Source of the DNA: Monarcha castaneiventris obscurior
Lineage: Eukaryota > Chordata > Aves > Passeriformes > Monarchidae
Assembly: GCA_026261815.1 (NCBI GenBank)
Contig: JAMPIT010000541.1
Location: 1,364,001-1,428,000, forward strand
Direction: 5' to 3'
Length of the DNA: 64,000 nucleotides
Positions 1 to 9,500 of the stretch are shown in pieces; the stretch's first letter is position 1; each line of letters starts with the position of its first letter. The translations under genes were made by a program, and so were the position numbers. The notes under the pieces were generated by a model. It did not search any database. It was not told the DNA's origin and worked only from the letters and a program-made list of their open reading frames with translations.

Positions 1-2034
1 TGTTATTAAGTGCTATACAGCTACAGTTGCTATAAAAGCGAAGAAGAAACCCGAGGTGATGAAATAAATCTTCAGCTGGGACAAATCAGCACAGCCCTAT
101 TGAACTGACAAGAGCTGCACTGATTTAAACACACAGAGATTTTTATATGGCCTGTCAGTCATTCACTACACCCAATAAACTGTGGTGTAGACTAGTGAAG
201 TGACATGGTTTATCCCAAAATCCATGTTCTTAAGGCTCTCTTAACTTTTTGGGGAAGTTCTCCTTTATTTTGGTGGTGTAGGACTGCACCCTGTGCTGCT
301 CAGGGACACCTTCCTCCTGCACATTCACATGGCAGCTCTCACCTCTGGGTGCCTGAGTAAATTTGCTCCTCATGGCCCTAAATAACTCCACCAAAGCAGA
401 TCCCTTATGATCCCTGCATGGTGTAGGCTCACAAAATCCTGGCCCAGCCTCTCCCAGGGAGGAGGATTTTATCAGTGTGGGATCTCCTCCCACTGCTGGC
501 AAGCAAAGCAGTGTTACCTCAAAGGTGGGTCTGCCTTAAGCACCACAAAGTAGCACCAGCCCATGAGGAGGGAGACTTCAGCTCTGACTCAGGTCACAAC
601 AGGTATGTTATTCCCAGCCCGGCAAGCTTCTGTTTCAAGCATTAATTTGCTTAAAGACCAGAATTATTTTAATCACAGATGCGCCCTTTTCAGGCATGTT
701 GCCTCTGTTTCCTTCAGGATTTTGAGGAATTTCATAACAGTGCTCTGACATCATTGCACCCAGACACAATGTGCACCATTGTCAGATAAAGCATGGCTTT
801 TGCAGTTGCATGACTGCATAGCTTTTCCTTTCTATTACCCAATGTTTTCCTTCTCCAGTTATGAATGCTCCAAATCACGCACATTCTTCCGGGGAATGAT
901 GAAGACATTCCTATTTTAGGGAAAACCAAAGCAAAGCAGGGTGGATGTGTGTTACCTGTCCATAAAGGATGCTCAAGGCCATGCCAGAGTGGCACACAGA
1001 GAGCACGCAGGAGAGGAGGGATGCTTCCAACACTCTTTCCCACTCCGTGGAATGTCAGTTCCCCTGCGTGCACTACCTGGACAGCTTGGATTAGACACCA
1101 GCATGTTCCAGGAAATGGACACCTACCCTTCTGGACTCCAGGCAGGGAAGTGTCATAACGAGGACCAAGATGAAAAAACTGAGATGGTGGGTATTCGTAT
1201 GATTGACATTCTGCCTCGGAGTTCTCACACAAAGCCCCCTCTCTCTGCCTGACATGCGGGCGCCGCATTCCCAACGCATTCTTGCAGCCTACACCACATC
1301 CCCGAACAATAGCCAGCCTTCTTTCACTCTCCTGCCTCGTCTCTCTGAACAGCCCTCTGTTGACAGCCCAGGCTGTTCTCACTCCTGAAGAATTCAAAAA
1401 ATTGAACGATATAAGGACAGCCTGTGACTTCCAGGAGGCATCTTGGAGCATCCTATTTTTAAAATTGCGGTTTGGTGCTTCTTTCTCTGTTTTGTTTCTG
1501 TTTCAAAGGAAACCTCCAAAAATGCAGTTGCCCTGCAAATCCACCCTCAGACCAGGGAGCTGCTCTGAATGCGGCACCACTAATAGCTGTAAAATGCAAA
1601 TACGTGGATGACTTTCTCTGTTGGGCCATTCCAGAGCAGCCTTTCCCCTCTGAGCTTTAATGTCAATGTTGAGTGCCAAACTGGCAAGCCCTGTGCAATT
1701 GAAATGTTTGCACAAGGAGAAGAGATGCATTGGTGTTTGCTTGCCTTGCCAGCCAGGTCCCGAGCCTCAAATGGACAGGGCACATGTAAGGTGTCCAGCC
1801 TTCTTCACACTCATGCCAACTCCTGTTCCTAAGGAATGACGAGTTTTGGTCGGGTGACAAGGATAAATATGAGCAGTGTGCATCTCTCGCTCCTTCATCT
1901 CACATGAGTGGCTGGCAATGAGCCAAAACTAACAGGAGAGATGAGGAATCACAGCACTGAACTTGCTGGGGTGTTCTCTCTTTCCTTGGTTGGTGATACA
2001 CGTCTGTACCTGGGCAATACACCCCAGAAACCAT
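1..2034. other. unique non-coding sequence, left edge
   Basis: No interspersed repeat, RNA gene or recognisable exon is visible here. The longest open frame is on the minus strand at 732-1451 (239 codons). It overlaps open frames on the plus strand, has no recognisable domain, and has no splice or promoter context that would make it a gene. Base composition is mixed, with scattered CA/TG products of CpG decay. I treat it as intergenic or intronic. Confidence 0.6.
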
Positions 2035-2388
2035 GAGAAGAGGAGAGGAGAGGAGAGGAGAGGAGAGGAGAGGAGAGGAGAGGAGAGGAGAGGAGAGGAG
2101 AGGAGAGGAGAGGAGAGGAGAGAGGAGAGGAGAGGAGAGGAGAGGAGAGGAGAGGAGAGGAAGGAGAGGAGAGAGGGAGAGGAGAGGAGAGGAGAGGAGA
2201 GGAGAGGAAGAGGAGAGAGAGGAGGAGGAGAGGAGAGGAGAGGAGAGAGAGGAGAGGAGAGGAGAGGAGAGGGAGGAAGGAGAGGAGAGAGAGGAAGAGG
2301 AGAGGAGAGGAGAGGAGAAAGGAGAGGAGAGGAGAGGAGAGGAGAGGAGAGGAGAGGAGAGGAGAGGAGAGGAGAGGAGAGGAGAGAA
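2035..2388 (+). repeat. 354-nt homopurine (AGGAG)n microsatellite
   Basis: Every base from 2035 to 2388 on the plus strand is A or G. The unit is mainly the pentamer AGGAG, with scattered slips (AGAGGAG, GGAAGG, GAGAGAG) in the middle and long perfect blocks at both ends. Translation gives REERRGE-type low-complexity frames on the plus strand and LLSSP-type frames on the minus strand, which are not genes. Long homopurine/homopyrimidine mirror tracts can form triplex (H-DNA) and are length-unstable. The tract ends exactly where the SINE head begins. Confidence 0.97.
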
Positions 2389-2512
2389 CTGAGATTGGCT
2401 CAGAGCATGGTGCTGGTAACACCAAAGTGGATTCAATCCCCATATGGGCTATTTTCTTAAGAGTTGGACTCCATGATCCTTGTGGGTCCTTTCCAACTCG
2501 GAATACTCAGCG
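2389..2512 (+). mobile_element. tRNA-Ile-derived SINE with CR1 tail (TguSINE1-like)
   Basis: The first ~70 bases align by eye to a tRNA-Ile gene. An A-box-like region (TTGGCTCAGAGCATGGTGCT, 2394-2413) is followed by a B box (GATTCAATCCC, about 2431-2441) and a degraded acceptor end (ATATGGGCTA). The rest is a CR1 3' end: GAGTTGGACTCCATGATCC then GTGGGTCCTTTCCAACTCGG. A tRNA-Ile head joined to a CR1 3' tail is the known structure of the passerine SINE TguSINE1, mobilised in trans by CR1 reverse transcriptase. The copy is decayed: the D-loop is shortened and the anticodon region altered. It cannot be a functional tRNA. Assignment to the exact subfamily needs a consensus alignment. Confidence 0.85.
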
Positions 2513-4518
2513 AACTTGCTGCACTGCCACAACTGTGCCACTTTTCATGGCACTATCAGTCTAACAGAGACTAGAAGATGAGCAAAATCTCTCCTTATAT
2601 AGTCAGCTTTTATAGTTTTCTGGTTTGGAAAAGAGAAAAAAGGACACATTTTAGTGTTTTGCCACAGAAGTCTCTCTGTTGCTGGCACCCTTAGTTCTGA
2701 GCACGTGATGGCATTTCCACCTATTCAAGAAGCCTGACGAACTTGAAGCACTTACACAAAACTGCAGCTCTGCCTGCATCCTTCAAGTCTAAGGATGCCT
2801 CAAGGAAAGCCCCTCTTTTTGAGGCCCTATTTGTTCTTGGCTTCAGGCTTCTCTGGGTGGATCTGGCAAAGCAAGGCCAGAATGGAACATCAATGAACAA
2901 GTGTGCTGGCGTCACTGAAAAAGGAAAACAATTGGAAAATGACAATCAAAGGAAGGTGAAAGATCTAGTCCCAGGGCTTCCTGCTGCAGCTGAGAGTTTA
3001 TTCAGATGGCCTCCAGATAATCTAAGCCAGAGAGAGGCCACACTGACTTATTATGGTGTTTATTCCCTCGGCTTTGTTAGCTGTCAGATGCAAGAGCAGT
3101 CTGTCCTGGATGCCCTCCCATTTCCACACATCTTCAGGTTTAGGCTTTGATTCATGGTGATGCCATGGAAGCAACATGGAACTTAAAAATGAGAGATATA
3201 AATGAATGAGAAAAAGCCAGGAATTTCTATCCTCTAGCATCTTTTGTGATGTGGTTATGTTGGGTATTATTTCCATATCAAGTAAATACACTTGGTATCC
3301 GTATTTCCCATACAGTTGTGTAAAGGGACCACGGCGTGCAGAAAATCAGCCCCCATGTCTAGGTCTAGTCTTTCCTGGAAGAAGTTACTGCAGGTAGCAG
3401 CTACTTTGAGTTAGATAATTTACTGTCAAAACAATCCTTAACACAAGAACAAGGACAAACTTGTGCATGTGGGAACCAGAAGTCAAGTCTTTTAACCAAG
3501 TTAAATACCTGGCTAGTTTATCTCTGCTGCACATGAGTTGATAACCTGTGGTATCCTCACAGTGAGAGTCAAACTCACTGGAGGAATCTCCACTGAAGGA
3601 ATTTGCAGGCTCCAGCACTGCAAATCAAGGTGGTTTTTCCCCTAGAAGAGGAAAAAAAACAAAGACAAGGCTTATGGCAATAACAGCATCTGCTGGTTAA
3701 CAGGATATGCATATTGGGGAGTTAATAAAATGTTTTCCCTGGCTTATTCCATTGTAGAGAAAATTGTGGTTTTCCCAGCAGGAATCACTTGCCTTTATCC
3801 CTGCTGTAGCCTCACTGAAACTTGGGACTCGTGCTAAGAGTTTGGGATTTCTACCTCTAAAATCAAGTTTCTTAAGCAACAGAAAGGAAACATCTCATTA
3901 AGTGCAGCATTCATGGAATTACCAAGGCAGATGCATCTACTCTGCAAGTATAAAGAAGTTCATGGATTTGGTAAATGCTAAAATTTGAACTAGTCAGAGC
4001 TACTACTACATTCTTGAAGGCTGTTTCTATGTTATCCACACACGTGGCCAGGAAGATCATATGCCAATATCTATGTTTAAAATACACTTACTACAATACC
4101 ATTTCGGAATTTAACTTTTTTGTTCATTGCTGTTGCCACTGACTTAGTTGTTTTATCCCAGGTTTTGCACTTAGTGCTTCTAAACTTAGGATCTGTCTCA
4201 AGCATTACAGCAATCCCATTACCCAAGTGCTACAGCCTTATTTTATGACACAATATTTATTCCAAAACCTCTTCACAAAACCCTGGAAATCACCTTGCAC
4301 AATAAACAGTCACTATGGGTCACTAAAATTTCCTGGAGGCAGCAATTAGAGCAATTTTAATCATGTTTGCTGCTGTATTTAACTTCAGATGGATGCCTAA
4401 GATGTTTTGTCCATTTGATTGAACTGAGAGCATGAGGGATGCACCTGTGCAATCAGCTTTTAATGACCTGTAAGACCCAAAATGTGTCTGCTCTACAATG
4501 CTGGAGTCAAAGAACAGG
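2513..4518. other. unique non-coding sequence
   Basis: No repeat family or exon is recognisable across these two kilobases. Open frames are at most about 135 codons and overlap on opposite strands (for example 2743-3150 plus against 2721-2945 minus). The stretch 3900-4330 is AT-rich and stop-dense in all frames. Confidence 0.6.
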
Positions 4519-5000
4519 ATCAGAATCATTTAGGTTGGAAAAGCCCTACAAGATCATGGACTTCAAGCACCAACCCAGCACTGCCAAGGCCACCACCAAC
4601 CCCTGCCCCCACGTGCCACATCTCTATGGCTTTTAGATCCCTCTGGGGATGGTGACTCCACCTCTGCCCTGGGCAGCCCATTCCAATGCCAGGCCAACAT
4701 TTCCATGAACAAATCTTCACTAATATCAAATCTAAACCCACCCTGGTGCAACTTGAGGCCGTTCCCTCTTGTCCTGTCCCTGTTCCTTGGGAGCAGACCC
4801 TGATCCCCACCTGGCTGCCCCCTCCTTTCAGGGAATTGTGGAGAGTCAGAAGGTTCCCCCTGAGCCTCCTTTTCTCCAGGCTGAGCCCCTTTCCCAGCTC
4901 CCTCACCCACTCCTCATCAGACTTGTGCTCCCCTCCTGCCTTGCCCACCTGATGACAAACACAGCACAGAGCTCTGGCCCCTTGGTATTCTCCTCACCTT
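4519..5000 (-). mobile_element. CR1 LINE 3' fragment, 5'-truncated
   Basis: This is the longest CR1 remnant in the window. Read on the plus strand it starts with the inverted 3' terminus (AGAATCATTTAGGTTGGAAA), then follows the CR1 3' UTR order: CCAACCCAGCACTGCCAAGG, the GGGATGGTGACTCCACC block, GGGCAGCCCATTCCAATGCC, CTAATATCAAATCTAAACCC, CTTGAGGCCGTTCCCTCTTG, and TCTCCAGGCTGAG. The element therefore lies on the minus strand and keeps only its 3' end. No reverse transcriptase sequence remains. Similarity fades after about 4950, so the 5' truncation point is approximate. Confidence 0.93.
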
Positions 5001-5021
5001 CAAAGCAAGAGTTGGCAAGTT

Positions 5022-5043
5022 AAAAAAAAAAAAAAAAAAAAAA
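5022..5043 (+). repeat. poly-A run (22 A)
   Basis: A pure run of 22 A residues lies just beyond the faded 5' side of the minus-strand CR1 fragment. CR1 elements do not end in poly-A, so this is not their tail. It is either a simple A-tract or the tail of another, unrecognised retrocopy. Confidence 0.9.
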
Positions 5044-8000
5044 GCATTTGAGCAAGATTAATCTGCAATAATTATATATTACAAATGTATTTATTCTGTT
5101 TAGGGAGAAACTCCTGGAAGGCTCCAGATGAGACATTTCTCACGTATATTATTTAGCTTTTCCCGAGGCCCTAATGACTTGCTTTAAATTACAGACTTAG
5201 GTATTGATTAGCCTCATTCAGCTGAAATCTAGGCTTAGCAATCTATACTTGTCTATAGTTTATTTGTGATATTATTCCTAATAAAGAGCTGCAATTAATC
5301 CACATCAAGAAAAATCAATTAATACAGATTTGTATCACAAAGAAAGAAATCCTCCTCATATCTGCCCACTAATCCTGAAGCTTAGGTCTTTTTTTGCTAC
5401 CAAGGAGGACAGATAAAAAATATTGATTTCACCCTATTTTTACAATTTATAGTGATACAATAATAGCACACAGAACAGACGGGGCTTATCAATTAAAACT
5501 ATTTTTATACATGATGATAGATGAGGACACCCAATGCCTTTGTTCTTTGCATTATTAATAATTATTAATATGCTGGACTAGGAGTTTTGTAATAAGAATA
5601 ATCACTCCAAGCACAGCTCTCAGAGAGCCAGGCTTCACTCCAGGTATGATTGTGAATTTTGCACTGAATGAGCCACAATACAATGGTTCTAGAAGGAAAA
5701 TTGCAGTTATCTGCAGCTGCATGGGAAAGGAGGATCATTCTGTGTCATTTCAGACTAGTGGTACAACGTGAAGAAACACAAGATGTTATCCAAGCTGACG
5801 TCTTTCTAATTTTAACCACTTCTATCTCCCATTTTAACCAAGTTAATATCTAACCTAATTTATCAGAAATAATAATAATAAAAAAAAAAATCTTATCAGA
5901 GCCTTCTTGCAGGAAGTGTCACGTAAACATCGCGAATTAGATTTTGCAATTTTAGAAGCCAAACTTTATCCTTGCTACGCAAAGAAGACAACAATGTGTC
6001 ATTGTCCCTTCACAATTCCTACTGTAAACAGTTTATGTGATTTATTCTTTTGCATGCTAGATAATTACATATTTTATACCAGCGCATCATCAGCATGTTG
6101 TTATTCTGACTGCCCCATAATAGAAATTGTGTATTTTCCCACTGCAGTGAATGCTATTCTTAACATACATTGCCCTCAACCAGCTAAAAATATCAGAGTT
6201 CTGTTGCCTGTGGGAAAGTTCTGCTGTAGTTATTTCTATGAAAAGTTTAATATTGGTTCTCTTCCATTTTTCATACTGTATGTGCCATTCCCATTTAATG
6301 CTCTCTTCTCCCCTGTGCAATTACTTACAAGTGCTTAAGTGTCACACACGAGGCAAATAATGCCCTAATTCACCCTAATTCTAACATTAATATGAATGAC
6401 TGGCAATGAGATTAGTACTGAGGAACACCATTTTAAAATAAACTGTGATGACACAGTGACAGCTATACGAAGGATTAAGGAGTCTGGATTATCACAGGTT
6501 GTGGTTCGAGGTATCAAATGACAGGGCTCTGTGTTTGTTCTTGCCAAGGACACCAGGCAGTCAGGGGCTGGCGCAGCCAGCTGTAATTCTTGCACTGAAT
6601 CTTGGGGGTTTTCTCAGCTCCTCTAAGTTTCTGACAGACAGTAGGTTCAGAAAAAAAAAGGAAGTTTTTTGAGAGGTATTTAATTTACCTGGCAACCTAG
6701 AGCCTGTGCAGATACAAAGGAAAAGCTGTGGTTTTATAAACATTTGCTTTTTAACCCAAATTCATATAATCCATGAAGACGCCACTAAATCAATGACAAC
6801 ATTTATTTTTCTCTGCTGTTGCACATTTAAATTTATCTCCTTGCCATGGTATTTTTGCTTTTCTTTCCCCTTTCTTCAAAAGATATCAGAAGCCTATTTA
6901 GAAACCTTAATTCATGCAATTTACCAGTAACATCTATGTTATGTAGGTCTCTACCTACACAGTCTGATCCCCATTTTCCTGATGTAATAATTTTATAGTT
7001 CAAGATGCTTAAAAATCAATACGGTTGCATTCAAGGAAGTGATGAAGAAGCTGAGAAACAGTAATTATTCCTTGTCTCAATTATCAGATTTTGGGAAGGG
7101 CCAAAGAAGACACCATCATCTTTTGACCCACAGATAACCACACGGTTTCCCCCTAGTGAGCTTGTACTGGTTTAGATCAAAGATGATACATTTTATTTTA
7201 CAGATTTGGGAGATTCCATGTGGCTCATACAAGACAAAATTTACAGAGGAGACACAAGTCACAGCTCGGGTGAGCTTGGCCTTGCAATACAAGCCATAAG
7301 GAAATAGGTGTTGAATGTCCATATTTAAAAATACAAGACATAGGAAGTTCAATATATTATGAAGCCCCTTCACACAGTAGGATTTTGAGGAAAGAAAGTT
7401 AGACATAGGTGTGTGTGAATTCATCCCACAGTTCTATTTCCAATTTAGTGTATTCCATAGACTTTCCTAAACTGATTTATATCCGAGTTTCTATTCTCTG
7501 ATTTCAAAATTCTCAGCAAAACAGCACCCACCTTAATCTCCACTGTGTTATTCTAGGGAAATGCAGAAGTCACCTGCCTTAAACATCCTTCTTTGGCAGC
7601 TTCCTTTTCACACAGTCATGGATGGCACTTGTCCCTTAGTGCTTCTGGAAGCTTATATCCAGTTGGTATCTACTGGCCCCCCAGAAAACCTTTGGGATCC
7701 TTTAAAATCCTTGGGATGTTTTGATCTTAACTCTGATTGCAGTAGTTTGTGCCTAAAAAGCTCCTGTTAGAACTTATTAAAGTTACTCTTGGAAAAGAAA
7801 ACACTGAGTGACCCCTACTAAGGATAATTATAATATATGGATTTTTTTTTCTGAAATAAAGACAGTTTTATCCTTTTTATCATACTGTATCTTAAACTAG
7901 CGAAGAAGATCAGTATCATTCAGGTTTTCTTCTGAATATATTTAAAAATGAGCCTGCTGGGTACGGGTCTGCCTTCTCACCTTATGTTTCTCTTATTCTT

Positions 8001-9423
8001 CTGCAATTTTAAGCTTCTCCCTCATATGTATTGCTACAAGTTTCCTTTTCCTCACATCCAGAATTAAACCTATACAAATGGAATATTCTTTTTCCTCTCT
8101 CCACTAACCCAGAACTTCCTCTCAGCTTGTTCCCCATCTTCTCTTCTGTTTTTCTGTTTGATCTCTGGATTTATGTTCACCTCTTACTCTGATATTTTAA
8201 ATCCATCGTGCTTGTATGTCATCCACGTCCTTGGGAGGGCCCTCTCCTAGATAAAATGTGCTGCTTGGAGTTTAATGGACATGTGCCCACAAACACATGG
8301 ACACACGTGTTTGTCTCCTCACTTCTGCATAATGAATGATTATAATATTTCTCCAGCTGTTTCTGTGATCTCAACGAGCTTAAATGTAATGAATATCCTG
8401 TTAATTAGACAACAATCTAACAGGAGCACATTAGTACGTGTGCATTAAAAAAATAATATTTTTTCCGTTAAAGGTGAACTGCAAAAGGAATTGAGGCAGG
8501 GAAATCCTCTGCCCCATTTTTTATTTTGCACAGGTAACTGTTGCCTGTAAAATTCCACTCTCCATTTCCCTCATCTCTATCTTCCTGACCTTTTGAAAGC
8601 CCATCTGCCAGCAAAAGTTTGGACAGTTTGAGCATTTCTTATGGACAGAAAGTAGAGCTATTGAAAATGACTGTGCTGACCAAAGCAGATGCAGATGAGC
8701 GTTTGGGTTTCTGCAGGAGAAGGATTGTACAGTAACATATCAGGATCCATCTGAACTAATTTAGCTGTGCTGGAATAAATGCTGTGTGCACAGAAAGCTT
8801 GAGATACGGAACAGCAACAACAAGTATATTAAAAAAAAAAATCAAGCTTGATCTCTTTTAAGCTTCCATTGTAAATCATCAAGAAGTGATGAAAAGCATA
8901 AATGCAATAAAAATAATAATTTCCAGGTCACTGTTAAATGATGTGACAAGATGCAGACAGGGACATCATTAACACTGCAAACCAGAGAAGACCCACTCTG
9001 CTCATCTGTCATTTCCTTTCTCTTTACATCCCTGTGCACTGCACCTCTTTTGCACTTTTCCTTCTTCCTATTAACTTTCCCATCTTGTCTGCTTCCCTCC
9101 CCTCTGAGCCTCCTGCAGCAGCGTGATGCTGATTTCACATCTCACCAGGCCTCCTCAGGAAGCAAAAGCACAACAATCTCTCCCTAATAAGACTCTGGAA
9201 CTCCCTCTGGAAGCTTCTTCCAGAACCTGGATGCAAACAAGCATGTGAAAATGAGGAATAATGGGAATGAAAGCCAACACATCTTTGGGACTTCAGAGGG
9301 ACCTTGAACTGAGCACTGAGGGCAAAGCACAGTCCTTGCCAGATTTGATCTCAGCACAAACAGAGAAAATTCAGTGTCAGGACTCTGAAATCCAGTAGAG
9401 CACCAGTTTCTCCTGATCCCTTG
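5044..9423. other. AT-rich unique sequence, enhancer-like in places
   Basis: No transposon or gene is recognised. The DNA is AT-rich, with many ATTA/TAAT cores, notably 5540-5575 and 8397-8450 (TTAATTAG followed by ACAACAAT). Open frames are short, the longest being 143 codons at 5907-6338 with a hydrophobic, random-looking composition. Such segments in bird genomes can be conserved non-coding elements, but conservation cannot be judged from one sequence. Confidence 0.5.
5540..5575. promoter_or_regulatory. candidate SOX/POU/homeodomain motif cluster with perfect palindrome
   Basis: A SOX-type core (CTTTGTT, 5538-5544) runs into a POU-like half-site (TTTGCAT, 5546-5552) and then a perfect 16-bp palindrome, ATTAATAATTATTAAT (5554-5569), made of paired homeodomain cores. 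The flanks GCAT and ATGC extend the symmetry with a one-base offset. Motif matches like these are frequent in AT-rich DNA, so regulatory function is only a suggestion. Confidence 0.25.
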
Positions 9424-9500
9424 TGTGTATATATCTCTGTATCTCTGTATCTCTATATCTATATATCTATATATCTTTATAGATATATATCTGTATTTAC
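9424..9500 (+). repeat. AT-rich simple repeat with hairpin (TATCTA)n
   Basis: Degenerate repeats of TATCTCTG, TATCTATA and ATATCT run from 9424 into the inverted sequence TATATCTTTATAGATATA. The arms around 9466-9490 are complementary with a TTAT loop, so the strand could extrude as a short cruciform. It generates a meaningless low-complexity frame on the minus strand (rich in Y, R and I). Confidence 0.85.

Noticed and set aside
1900..2460. Overlapping 119-178-codon frames on both strands rich in REERRGE or LLSSP
   Set aside because: They are translations of the AGGAG microsatellite and its complement, open only because the repeat lacks stop codons.
2389..2460. A tRNA-Ile gene
   Set aside because: The D arm is shortened, the anticodon region altered and the acceptor stem broken, and it is fused to a CR1 tail. 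It is a SINE head.
4526..5023. Frames of 84-140 codons on both strands
   Set aside because: They lie wholly or mostly in the CR1 3' UTR fragment, which is non-coding in the element itself.
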